Source of the DNA: CAYWFU01 sp964457585
GTDB lineage: Bacteria > JACRDZ01
Assembly: GCA_964457585.1 (NCBI GenBank)
Contig: CAYWFU010000049.1
Location: forward strand, 1-21,305
Direction of reading: 5' to 3'
DNA: 21,305 nt
In this document: positions 1-7,262 of the stretch, in pieces
Numbering within the stretch: the first letter of the stretch is position 1
Layout: each line of letters starts with the position of its first letter
Translations under genes and position numbers: made by a program
The notes under the pieces: generated by a model
What the model saw: the letters and a program-made list of their open reading frames with translations, nothing else
Database searches by the model: none
Told to the model about the DNA's origin: nothing

Positions 1-201
1 ATATCTTCTGTAATCATAACAGAAGTATACCATAAAAATATTTAAATTGTTACAGTTATTTCGTCGCAAGCCCTTACTGAAGGAGAAAATAAAATACTTG
101 TTATAGCTTATGATTCATCTGGAAATACAAGCAATGTTTCTAATGTCGAGATAATTAGATTAGATACGATTTCACCTGATATTCCAACTTTAACTTATCC
201 T
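1..201 (+). pseudogene. Broken 5' part of the Ig-like surface protein gene
   Basis: The frame of the downstream gene stays open from 46 and encodes a typical bacterial Ig-like module, with the hallmark pieces LTEGENKILVIAYDSSGNTS followed by a DTISPDIP linker. Upstream, positions 1-42 read in the same frame as a plausible earlier strand of the same module, but a TAA lies at 43-45. No ATG, GTG or TTG codon occurs in frame between 46 and 201, so the module cannot be started normally. The likeliest explanations are a nonsense or frameshift mutation in a longer gene that begins left of the window, or a sequencing or assembly error. The other two frames are also interrupted in the first 45 bases. 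Confidence 0.6.
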
Positions 202-1767
202 ATGGATGGTACTGTTATCTATGAACGGTTACTTACTAATATTACAGGTTATTCAGAACAATATTGTATTATTAGTCTTAAAATAGAGAATAATACTTAT
301 ACTACTATTGCTGATGAATCTGGTATGTTCACGTTTAATTATATAACTTTAAAAGAAGGTGAAAATATATTTACAATCTGGGCAACTGATAAAGCAGGCA
401 ATATTAGTAACAGCTTAAATATTAAAGTAATTGTGAAACCTATTGACTTAAATGTAACAAAAAGTGTGTTCAATTCACCACGTGTGTTGATATGTACTCT
501 AGAAGAAGAAAAAGCTGACAATGAACAAAATAATATCTATAATGAAGTTATGTTCATACAGGATATATTTAAAAATAACAATATATACTATTATAGTGTA
601 AAGCAAGAGGAAGAATTTATAAAAGAATTTTATTCGGGAAAATATAATACCTTTTTGTTATTTGATTTTGATAAAATGCTGTCTCCTCAAATTCAGAAAG
701 AATTAAGAGAAGCTGTATTTCGCGGTGAAGGATTAATTATTTCATGGTCAAAATTAACACATGCACCATTTTTAGATGAAGTTTTAGGAATAAAATTCAA
801 AGGTTATTTACCTTTTGAAAATAACATAGTTACTCTCATTAATAGCCCTATTAGTACAGAAGGGACTCTGGCAACAAAGGGGAAAGCACAAAAATTGCAG
901 GTTACTACAGGAGAAATAGTTGGTTATATATCAACTGTACATGATATTAAAGAACCAGCAGTTGTACTAAATAGTTACGGTCAGGGTAAAATAGTAATAT
1001 TTCCATTTAATTTTTTAAAAATAGGAGAAGAATTACAAAAGAAAGAACATAAATTACCAGATATATCCCAACAGATAGAAAATATAATACTGAATTCTAT
1101 AAAATACGTTGCTCCAGAAAAAACATCAATAGAACCAATGATGATATTACCCATAAGCATAGACATAGAAAATAAAGGGAAAGAAGTTGAATTGAAAATT
1201 TTAGAACAAATACCTGAAGAAATAAAACTTATTCCTAATATGTTTAATCAAGATATGTTTAATCAAAGACATATTCCTGATATAAGTGACCATGTGACAC
1301 AGATTGCATGGCAATTTAAATTATTAGAGAATGAAAAGAAAAACTTAAATTATGCTATTTTTATACCTGATATGATTGCAACATATATTCCTTTTACAGA
1401 GATATATTATTTAGATAACAATAATATATGGCAGTGGTATGGGAAATATTCATTTGAAATACAGATTGCATCAGATATGCATAGATTATTAGAAGAAATA
1501 CTGATATTTTTAAATGAAATTAATCTTGAAAAGAAAGAACAAAAAATAAGAGATAATATAATAAAAATAATACGAAATATGATTGTAAGAAAGATTAAAG
1601 ATAAAAAAGATGCAGAAAAAAATATAAAAGAAATTATGCAAGCGATTGAATTTATTATGAGTATTAAAAGTAATGACACAAATTTTGCCAGATTAAAATT
1701 TGATAAACTATTAAGAATCAATGAAACATTTTTGTACAAAAATAAATATTGTATTGATAATAAATAA
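202..1767 (+). CDS. Ig-like surface protein with Rossmann-like and helical C-terminal parts (5' end incomplete)
   Basis: This is the intact part (521 residues from the first ATG) of a larger protein. Residues 1 to about 78 complete an Ig-like module (LKEGENIFTIWATDKAGN is the signature piece). Residues about 90-290 look like an alpha/beta domain of the ThuA or glutamine-amidotransferase-like type: a starting strand VLICTL, a helix, FLLFDFDK, RGEGLIISW, and YGQGKIVIFPFNF near its end. I see no clear catalytic Cys or His triad. A short beta region follows (about 313-400), then a Lys/Glu-rich helical tail to the stop. The ATG at 202 has no ribosome site and falls inside an Ig repeat linker, so it is not a convincing true start. 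No signal peptide is visible because the real N-terminus is missing. It points toward the polysaccharide locus and is transcribed convergently with it. The exact function is unknown; an extracellular structural role is an inference. Confidence 0.65.
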   Translation: MDGTVIYERLLTNITGYSEQYCIISLKIENNTYTTIADESGMFTFNYITLKEGENIFTIWATDKAGNISNSLNIKVIVKPIDLNVTKSVFNSPRVLICTLEEEKADNEQNNIYNEVMFIQDIFKNNNIYYYSVKQEEEFIKEFYSGKYNTFLLFDFDKMLSPQIQKELREAVFRGEGLIISWSKLTHAPFLDEVLGIKFKGYLPFENNIVTLINSPISTEGTLATKGKAQKLQVTTGEIVGYISTVHDIKEPAVVLNSYGQGKIVIFPFNFLKIGEELQKKEHKLPDISQQIENIILNSIKYVAPEKTSIEPMMILPISIDIENKGKEVELKILEQIPEEIKLIPNMFNQDMFNQRHIPDISDHVTQIAWQFKLLENEKKNLNYAIFIPDMIATYIPFTEIYYLDNNNIWQWYGKYSFEIQIASDMHRLLEEILIFLNEINLEKKEQKIRDNIIKIIRNMIVRKIKDKKDAEKNIKEIMQAIEFIMSIKSNDTNFARLKFDKLLRINETFLYKNKYCIDNK

Positions 1768-1774
1768 AAATTTT

Positions 1775-1894
1775 TTAAGGGCATGCTGATATTAATACTA
1801 ATTTATATATTATATCTATTTTAGCAATACCCTTACTTAATCCTTCTCTTCCAAGTTCATCTATATGAGAACTATCATTAATATTTATATATAC
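1775..1894 (-). pseudogene. Remnant of an SGNH-hydrolase-like C-terminus
   Basis: On the minus strand a stop codon at 1775-1777 ends a frame of about 40 codons whose first half reads YININDSSHIDELGREGLSK. A D-x-x-H followed by a G and a helix resembles block V of SGNH/GDSL-type hydrolases and acetyl esterases, which often sit in surface polysaccharide loci. There is no start codon: going upstream the frame enters the palindromic element at 1890-2044 and meets a TGA at 1904-1906. It therefore looks like the surviving tail of a gene cut off where the element now stands. The match is short, so the family call is tentative. Confidence 0.4.
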
Positions 1895-2044
1895 TTGGAG
1901 GGGTCATAAATTGCGACTTTTTCGCTGGTCTTGGACATCGATAGCTGTTCGAAATAGTGTAAAACTATTTCTTCACCTTAACGCCTTGCTCTCGATGCCC
2001 AATCCTCACCGAAAAAATCACAATTTATGACCCCTCCAAGTATA
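1890..2044. repeat. 155-bp palindromic element A (MITE- or REP-like)
   Basis: The ends at 1890-1913 and 2021-2044 are perfect 24-bp inverted repeats containing TTGGAGGGGTCATAAATTG. Pairing continues inward imperfectly (for example CTTGGACATCGATAGC at 1930-1945 against an approximate complement in 1990-2005). The centre holds a perfect small hairpin, GAAATAGT-GTAAA-ACTATTTC, at 1951-1971. There is no room for a transposase. The left arm is clearly related to element C at 9740-9802. The right arm supplies the last codons and stop of the GT4 gene ending at 2025, and the left arm abuts a truncated gene remnant, which suggests insertion with loss of flanking sequence. Confidence 0.85.
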
Positions 2045-3248
2045 CTTTTAAAAGTTTCTCCCCTTGTATATCCCATGTAAATCTTTCTTTAATCAATTTA
2101 CAACCATTTATTGATATTTGTTCCCTTAAATTTTTATTTTTTAATAAAGTTATTACAGCATTAGCAAATTCATCCGGTTCATCTGCAATCCATATATTAA
2201 ACTGCTTACTGGTGACTGGTGACTGGTGACTAATGACTGGCTTTAGTCCTTCAATCCCTTCAGCCCCAATACTTGTTGAAATTACTGGTATCCCGCATGC
2301 CATTGCATTTAAAATTTTCACTCTTATTCCACTGCCAGAAAGAAGAGGAACAATGAAAATCCCTTCATCCCACATAAAAGGTCTTACATCTTTTGTATCA
2401 GGATATATTTTAATTCTATTGTCTATTTTATTAAGATCTAATATTTCTTTTGACGGATTCATTCCTACAATTTTCCATTTTACTTCTTTATCAATTTTTG
2501 CCCAGACTTTTTGGTAAAACCATCTAATACCTTCTATATTCGGAGGCCAAAAAAGTATCCCAATAAAAACAATGGTGTCTTTTTGCGCAGAAGATGAAGG
2601 TTTAAATGAAAAATATTCAGTATCAACACCTATTGGAATTGTATTTATTTTAACTTGATTATTACTAATGTCATTTAAAATTTTTTTATCGATATCCGAC
2701 ACAGTAAATACCTGCTTTGACTCCAGAATAAATTTTTTTTCATAATTTTTTAGTTTTTTATACTCAAAATATGCAAATATTTTTTTAAAAATATTTTTTT
2801 CTGTTTGATAAATTCTTTCAATTATTAAAAATTCAACATTATGCTCATCCAGTATTTTTTTTTCTTTAGGATATTGAGTCACATATTGTGCCATCTGGAG
2901 ATGATCGATATGAATAAAAGCCGGATTTTCTTCTTTTGTTATCTTATCAACCAAATTTTGCATTTCAGGTACAAAATCGCGGGAAATAATGAAAGAATTT
3001 CTTAAAAAAATACTTTTTAATGCATCTATAATATTTTTTATTGCTGAACGCTTAATTGTGCAGACTTCAATCCTTTTGCAAAAAGATTTAAGATGTTCAA
3101 AATATTCCATTTCTTTTTTTGAACGAATAAAAGAAATTAAAATAATTTCATATCGCTGACTTAAAACTTTTAAAAAATGATATGATTTTATTTTCCCGCC
3201 GCTATCTAATGGATAAAGGAAAAGTTGGGTTAGGAATAAAAGTTTAAT
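2025..3248 (-). CDS. GT4-type glycosyltransferase with an ATT start
   Basis: A GT-B glycosyltransferase of 407 residues. The first ATG is at 3110, but the frame upstream encodes the missing N-terminal Rossmann start: KLLFLTQLFLYPLDSGGK, then KSYHFLKVLSQRYEIILIS. This aligns residue by residue with the N-terminus of the paralogue at 8441-9718 (LYLTSWLPFPLSTGAK). A TAA lies in frame just upstream, and no ATG, GTG, TTG or CTG codon lies between it and 3110. An ATT at 3246-3248 sits exactly where the paralogue has its ATG, five bases after AAGGAG. Either ATT is the start or the start codon has mutated. The sugar-nucleotide region reads GSGIRVKILNAMACGIPVIS; the residue usually Glu in this motif is Asn (about residue 314), a change I believe is tolerated in this subgroup. 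Residues about 338-350 come from a heptanucleotide repeat. The last residues YLEGS and the stop lie in palindromic element A. Confidence 0.85.
   Translation of the reverse strand: MKLLFLTQLFLYPLDSGGKIKSYHFLKVLSQRYEIILISFIRSKKEMEYFEHLKSFCKRIEVCTIKRSAIKNIIDALKSIFLRNSFIISRDFVPEMQNLVDKITKEENPAFIHIDHLQMAQYVTQYPKEKKILDEHNVEFLIIERIYQTEKNIFKKIFAYFEYKKLKNYEKKFILESKQVFTVSDIDKKILNDISNNQVKINTIPIGVDTEYFSFKPSSSAQKDTIVFIGILFWPPNIEGIRWFYQKVWAKIDKEVKWKIVGMNPSKEILDLNKIDNRIKIYPDTKDVRPFMWDEGIFIVPLLSGSGIRVKILNAMACGIPVISTSIGAEGIEGLKPVISHQSPVTSKQFNIWIADEPDEFANAVITLLKNKNLREQISINGCKLIKERFTWDIQGEKLLKVYLEGS
2207..2241. repeat. Five-unit heptanucleotide repeat inside a GT4 gene
   Basis: Five consecutive 7-base units on the plus strand: TACTGGT, GACTGGT, GACTGGT, GACTAAT, GACTGGC. 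On the coding (minus) strand the core unit is ACCAGTC. Because 7 is one more than a multiple of 3, this unit gives the same cyclic seven-residue peptide (T-S-H-Q-S-P-V) in all three frames without a stop. A change of one or two units would shift the frame of the last 50-60 codons; a change of three would only add or remove seven residues. A decayed version occupies the same place in the paralogue at 8441-9718. Confidence 0.9.
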
Positions 3249-3259
3249 TGCTACTCCTT
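3246..3259 (-). promoter_or_regulatory. Ribosome binding site and ATT start codon
   Basis: On the minus strand AAGGAG (3254-3259) is followed by TAGCA and then ATT (3246-3248). The spacing is ideal, and this is the only strong ribosome site near the start of the GT4 gene. Nothing comparable precedes the ATG at 3110, where the upstream bases are A-rich and code for conserved protein. The site therefore decides the start in favour of ATT. ATT starts are rare; infC of Escherichia coli is the classic example. Confidence 0.75.
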
Positions 3260-3276
3260 ATGAATGTTAAATATAT

Positions 3277-4458
3277 CTATAAATCAGACGCGAATATAAA
3301 ACCATGTGAATCTACAAATTCTTTACTAACAACATAATATTCTTTTAAATCTATTTTTTCAGCTAAAGTTTTTAATTTACTAAAATCACCTTGTATTCCT
3401 TTTAACTTAACTTCAATCCCGATTTTACCATCTATGATAAAGTCAATTTCTCTCCCACTTGTTTTTTGATAATATTGAATTTTATATGACTGTGAGAGAT
3501 TGTTATAAATAGCATTTTCAAAAATCGAACCTTCGGCAATTCTTGAAAATACATTCAAAAGTCCTGTATCACAAAAATAAACTTTTTTACCTTTGCTTAC
3601 TAATTTATCAGCACTATTTGTAAATGGATGAACAAGTGAAATAAAGAAAGTATCTTGTAAAAAGGTTAGGTAAGAATATATTGTTTCCCGTGAAGTGTTC
3701 AACTCAGAAGCAAGTCTTGTAATATCAAGCTTTGAACCTACACGAGTCATTAATAAAAGTAACAAATCCCTGAATATTTGAATTTCTCTAAATTTAGCAA
3801 GGTTCTGTACATCTTTTTCAAAATAGGATTTAAATATATCCTGAAGATGCATCTTTTTTCTTGAAATATCTTCCTCCAAAACTACCTGAGGGAATCCACC
3901 ATAATTAATGTATTCTTCATAAAGCCCATGAACCTTCTGATGTCGAATATAATTTTTCTGTATATCTTTTTGATGAAAAGATTCAATATGCTCCCTTTTT
4001 ATACTTTTAAAAGTTAAAAATTCTATAAAATCTAATGGGTTAAGTTTAAATACAAACTTTCTGCCGGATAGACTTTCAGGAAAAAAGTTTTTTAAATAGT
4101 AACTGCTTGAGCCCGTTAGAAAAAATTTAAATCCGAAATGATCATAAAGGTATTTAACTACTTTTACAATAGCAGGCATAGCCTGGATTTCATCAAGAAA
4201 AATATAAGCTTTCTGATTTGGAATAATACCATACTCTTTCAGATTCATCACAATATTATTGTAATCTATTTCCTCGAATACCTTTTGTATAATAGGATTC
4301 TCCAGATCAAAAAATACCTTATTTTTACTTTCAATGCTATCAAATATGGATTGATAAAGCGTGGTCTTACCAACCCGCCGCATACCAGTAAGTATAATAA
4401 TTTCCGGAGAAGAAATATATTTTTCTAAATCTTTTTGTAATTTTCTTAGATATATCAT
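3277..4458 (-). CDS. AAA-type ATPase with DUF4143 domain
   Basis: This 393-residue protein belongs to the widespread family with an AAA_14 domain followed by DUF4143. Walker A is GMRRVGKTT (residues 25-33), Walker B is IFLDE (86-90), and the strand FFLTGSSSY (112-120) fits sensor I. The middle (about 215-290) resembles a winged-helix segment, with LASELNTSRETIYSYLTFL. The C-terminal part carries a nuclease-like PD-(D/E)xK pattern: EID with Asp at about 339, then IEVK with Glu 349 and Lys 351. The family's function is not settled; members are scattered and behave like mobile accessory genes. It has no obvious role in glycan synthesis and sits alone inside the glycosyltransferase operon. A promoter-like region with direct repeats precedes it and there is no Shine-Dalgarno sequence, so it may be independently transcribed and leaderless. 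It ends 28 bases before the ATT-started GT4 gene. Confidence 0.9.
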   Translation of the reverse strand: MIYLRKLQKDLEKYISSPEIIILTGMRRVGKTTLYQSIFDSIESKNKVFFDLENPIIQKVFEEIDYNNIVMNLKEYGIIPNQKAYIFLDEIQAMPAIVKVVKYLYDHFGFKFFLTGSSSYYLKNFFPESLSGRKFVFKLNPLDFIEFLTFKSIKREHIESFHQKDIQKNYIRHQKVHGLYEEYINYGGFPQVVLEEDISRKKMHLQDIFKSYFEKDVQNLAKFREIQIFRDLLLLLMTRVGSKLDITRLASELNTSRETIYSYLTFLQDTFFISLVHPFTNSADKLVSKGKKVYFCDTGLLNVFSRIAEGSIFENAIYNNLSQSYKIQYYQKTSGREIDFIIDGKIGIEVKLKGIQGDFSKLKTLAEKIDLKEYYVVSKEFVDSHGFIFASDL

Positions 4459-4461
4459 ATC

Positions 4462-4506
4462 AATAACTTACAATAATATATATATATTGTCAAGTAATAA
4501 CTTACA
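4462..4506 (-). promoter_or_regulatory. Putative promoter and direct-repeat operator of the ATPase gene
   Basis: On the minus strand an 11-base direct repeat TGTAAGTTATT occurs at 4496-4506 and again at 4462-4472, 34 bases apart centre to centre. A perfect -35 hexamer TTGACA (4488-4493) lies between them. A 17-base spacer brings a weak -10 candidate TAAGTT (4465-4470) inside the second repeat. Transcription would then begin at or next to the A of the ATG at 4458, which agrees with the lack of a ribosome site. A repeat beside the -35 and another over the -10 is the layout expected of an operator, possibly autoregulatory. The -10 match is poor, so this is a proposal. Confidence 0.45.
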
Positions 4507-4516
4507 TTACCCAAGT

Positions 4517-5575
4517 TTAATTAAATTCTTTAATTATCTTACTAAGTTTTTCAATATAAATATCTATATTTATATCCTTTTCTATTTTTTTACGTCCATT
4601 TTCACCCATTTTTCTGGTAACCGATGGATTATTCAATAGAAAATTAATTTTTTCACTAAGATCATTCACATTTTCCGGTTCTACCAAAAGACAGGTTATT
4701 TCATCTTCAACATAATCTAGAATACCTTGTGATTTACTAACAATAACTGCTTTTCCCATAGCCATTGATTCTAAAATAACATTTACTCCTGCAGCGTAAT
4801 CTACAGCTATTAATGGCACTATTACAAAAAATGCTTTACTGTAAAGTTCTCTTAACTTTATAAAAGTACAATTTGAATAAACAGTTAGACTGCTATTTTG
4901 ATTTTCGTCATAAAATTTTTCTTTTTTTTTATTCCATAAACTGGAAGCTACTATTTTTGTCGGTACGCTCAAATTTTTTATTGCTTTAAATAAAGTAGAA
5001 TAATCTCTATTTTCCTTCCCTAGACTAAGAATATATTCACCTTCACAATTAGAATTTGGATTAAAAAAAATATTATCAACTTTGTCATATACAAATTCTA
5101 TCTTTCTATTTTCTATTTTTAATTTTTCCATAAGAAATTTTACTTGAGCTTCACAAAGGCAAAGTATTTTATCAATAGATGAAAAAATATTAACAAATTT
5201 ATATATAAATTTTTTATTTTTTTTTGATAATTGATGACCTATCATTATATGAGGGACTTTGCAATTACTAATATACAATAATAATGATAAAGGAAAGCCA
5301 ACTTTTTCGGATGTTGAAAAAAAAATTGATACCTTATCTTTATTATTAAAAGCTTTTATTGCAAGTAAAATATCAAACGAAATCGAATTTTCGAACTTTC
5401 TGTACATTTTTAAAAAATTATTATTTTTGTAAATATTATAGGAAATTATTTCTCCATTAATTTTTTTTGATAATTCTAGATAATCAATTTTTGGACGGGT
5501 ACCCGCAATCACTTCATCTAGTATATCATCTTTAATATATGCACTAACTAATATAAGCGGTTTTCTATTTGCCAT
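4517..5575 (-). CDS. GT4-type glycosyltransferase
   Basis: A GT-B glycosyltransferase of about 352 residues. The C-terminal half is diagnostic: the strand GEYILSLGKENRDYSTLFKA opens the nucleotide-binding domain, and GVNVILESMAMGKAVIVSKS followed by GILDYVEDEITCLLVEPEN is the usual donor-binding end with the second motif Glu present. The N-terminal half is more divergent (PLILVSAYIKDD), with VGFPLSLLLYIS and HIMIGHQLSKKN in the acceptor domain. The start is uncertain: the ATG at 5575 is preferred as a normal codon, but a TTG at 5584 also fits, overlapping the stop of the upstream GT2 gene. The AAGGA upstream is about 12 bases from the ATG and 3 from the TTG, so spacing decides for neither. 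It is translationally close-packed with the upstream GT2 gene. The sugar and linkage cannot be told from sequence. Confidence 0.88.
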   Translation of the reverse strand: MANRKPLILVSAYIKDDILDEVIAGTRPKIDYLELSKKINGEIISYNIYKNNNFLKMYRKFENSISFDILLAIKAFNNKDKVSIFFSTSEKVGFPLSLLLYISNCKVPHIMIGHQLSKKNKKFIYKFVNIFSSIDKILCLCEAQVKFLMEKLKIENRKIEFVYDKVDNIFFNPNSNCEGEYILSLGKENRDYSTLFKAIKNLSVPTKIVASSLWNKKKEKFYDENQNSSLTVYSNCTFIKLRELYSKAFFVIVPLIAVDYAAGVNVILESMAMGKAVIVSKSQGILDYVEDEITCLLVEPENVNDLSEKINFLLNNPSVTRKMGENGRKKIEKDINIDIYIEKLSKIIKEFN

Positions 5576-5580
5576 AAACT

Positions 5581-6549
5581 TCAATAATCCTTAACTATCC
5601 ATTTATATAAAATTTTATTTCTTAATTTTAAATCTTGAATTTTATTTGGTATTAATAAATAAAATATTGGAAAAAGAATTAACTGGACAAAATATTCCAT
5701 AAAAATTAGAGATTTTAAGATAGTTTCACAAATATACCCATAATGTTTTCTGAAAAAATAAAATTTGCTTTCTAAACCTTTTATTTCAGTCTCAATCCAT
5801 TTTTTTGAAGTACTATGTGATCCTACATGTATACAACTTACCTTAGGAAAAAACCATGTTATAAAATTTGTTTCTTTTGCCAACCTATAAAATAAATCTG
5901 TTTCTTCACAATATATAAAATAATTTTCATCAAATAATCCTATTTTTTTGAGTGCTTCTTTTTTAATTACTATGCAAGCACCTGTAAGCCAATCTGTTTT
6001 ATATCCTTCATCTATATTAGTAACACTATTTTTTGTATTTAAATTTGAGTATTTTCTTTTTGAGCGTATTCTTTTTATATATTCTAATAAATAATTCCCT
6101 ATTATTGAGTAATTACAAAACTCAGTTATTATCCGTGGAAAATGTTTTGAGGAAGGTTGTAAACGACTATCTTCATACAATAATTTAGGTCCAATTATAC
6201 CAATATAAGGATTTTTTGCCATAAAAGCAACTAATTCTGATAAAGTGTCTGGATATAAATAAGCATCTGGATTTAACAAACAAATATATTCACTAGATGC
6301 TTTTTTAATACCAATATTATTAGCCGATCCAAATCCAATATTTCTATTATTCTCAATAATAAAAATTGAAGAATACTTTTGTTTTATTAATTTTATTGTA
6401 TTATCATTTGAAGCATTGTCTACAATGATTATTTCATAGTTTTCTATTTTACTATTTTGTATTGCATTAAGACATTTTTCAATCTCATTTTGAGAATTAT
6501 AAGTAACTATAATAATACTCAGTTTAAATAATTTATTATTCATTAGCAT
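5581..6549 (-). CDS. GT2-type glycosyltransferase (rhamnosyltransferase-like)
   Basis: A GT-A fold glycosyltransferase of 322 residues. LSIIIVTYNS (10-19) is the nucleotide-binding strand, IIVDNASNDNT (about 41-51) carries the first conserved Asp, and LLNPDAYLYPD (about 91-101) provides the metal-binding motif with Asp 95. WLTGACIVIKK and CEETDLFYRL are the conserved acceptor-side blocks shared with rhamnosyltransferases of O-antigen loci. A hydrophobic C-terminal stretch (about 280-302) could attach it to the inner membrane. It overlaps the upstream methyltransferase by 14 bases, and its start could be ATG 6549 or ATG 6543; there is no strong ribosome site, so it probably depends on translational coupling. 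It is a paralogue of the GT2 genes at 7322 and 9837. The rhamnose assignment rests on family resemblance only. Confidence 0.9.
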   Translation of the reverse strand: MLMNNKLFKLSIIIVTYNSQNEIEKCLNAIQNSKIENYEIIIVDNASNDNTIKLIKQKYSSIFIIENNRNIGFGSANNIGIKKASSEYICLLNPDAYLYPDTLSELVAFMAKNPYIGIIGPKLLYEDSRLQPSSKHFPRIITEFCNYSIIGNYLLEYIKRIRSKRKYSNLNTKNSVTNIDEGYKTDWLTGACIVIKKEALKKIGLFDENYFIYCEETDLFYRLAKETNFITWFFPKVSCIHVGSHSTSKKWIETEIKGLESKFYFFRKHYGYICETILKSLIFMEYFVQLILFPIFYLLIPNKIQDLKLRNKILYKWIVKDY

Positions 6550-7243
6550 ATTTTGTTAATATTTTTGTTTTAATTTTTATATTATTTTTTTTTGCAAGAA
6601 ATAAATATTGTGTTATAAATAATTCATGTATACCCCCAACTAGACATTTTGTTATATAATAACGAAATTTTGTTGGCACCTTTTTAATGATTATTTCTAT
6701 TTGAAATCCAATATTAGTAAACATTTTAATAATATCATTTAAGCAAAAATATCTTAAATGACCAAAATCCATAAGCCCAGAATTTTCATATTTCCATTCT
6801 CCTAATACTAAATTTTTTATTGTTTTCCATGATCTAATGTTTGGAATTGAACAAATAAAACAACCATCATCTTTTAAATAATGTGCGAGTTTATCTAATA
6901 GTTTCCAAGGATTTATTAAATGTTCTATTACATCACCCAAAATAATAATATCAAATGATTTAAATTCAAATGGAAGCTCTATCGTTTCTATATCATTAAT
7001 AATAATTTTATCCAGTTTAAACTTCGAATTTTTTACAATTTCTTCATTAATTTCAACACCTACTATTTGAGATGCTTTATGAGAACTTTTTAATTTAAAT
7101 AATGTTCCACCATCTCCACAACCTATTTCTAAAATTATATTTTCTTTTTTATTAGGAACTAAATCAATAATATCTTCTCTTATTATTGAAAAATATTCAG
7201 TTTTTTTATTTAGATAAATATTTTCTTTAAAACTATTTGACAT
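6536..7243 (-). CDS. Class I SAM-dependent methyltransferase
   Basis: A Rossmann-fold methyltransferase of 235 residues. Motif I is ILEIGCGDGGT (37-47); VGVEI (61-65) ends with the acidic residue that binds the ribose of SAM; IILGDVIEHLINPW (about 100-113) is the motif IV region typical of Methyltransf_11/23 proteins; and LKDDGCFICSIPN (about 123-135) is the post-motif strand. It lies between two GT2 genes, so the likely substrate is a sugar hydroxyl of the growing glycan or a lipid-linked sugar. A role as chain terminator is possible but not shown. It overlaps the next gene (5581-6549) by 14 bases. Upstream lies a 78-base spacer with an AT-only hairpin, and the ribosome site is weak (GAG seven bases before the ATG). 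Confidence 0.9.
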   Translation of the reverse strand: MSNSFKENIYLNKKTEYFSIIREDIIDLVPNKKENIILEIGCGDGGTLFKLKSSHKASQIVGVEINEEIVKNSKFKLDKIIINDIETIELPFEFKSFDIIILGDVIEHLINPWKLLDKLAHYLKDDGCFICSIPNIRSWKTIKNLVLGEWKYENSGLMDFGHLRYFCLNDIIKMFTNIGFQIEIIIKKVPTKFRYYITKCLVGGIHELFITQYLFLAKKNNIKIKTKILTKYANE

Positions 7244-7262
7244 TTTGAACTCTATAGAATTG

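Noticed and set aside
1407..1784. Minus-strand frame of 125 codons rich in Ile, Leu, Phe and Ser, resembling a membrane protein.
   Set aside because: It is the antisense of the Lys/Glu/Ile-rich helical tail of the 202-1767 gene; such shadows imitate hydrophobic segments.
1775..1835. Bidirectional terminator from TAAGGG (1776-1781) and CCCTTA (1830-1835).
   Set aside because: The arms are 48 bases apart with little pairing between; the sequence is better explained as a gene remnant.
2207..2241. CRISPR-like or satellite array.
   Set aside because: The units are only 7 bases with no spacers and lie inside a coding region; this is a short tandem repeat.
2233..2517. Plus-strand reading frame of 94 codons, and similar ones at 8355-8648, 10698-10961, 12354-12716 and 20616-20912.
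   Set aside because: They lie opposite well-supported minus-strand genes with conserved motifs, show no family features, and have low-complexity translations typical of antisense frames.
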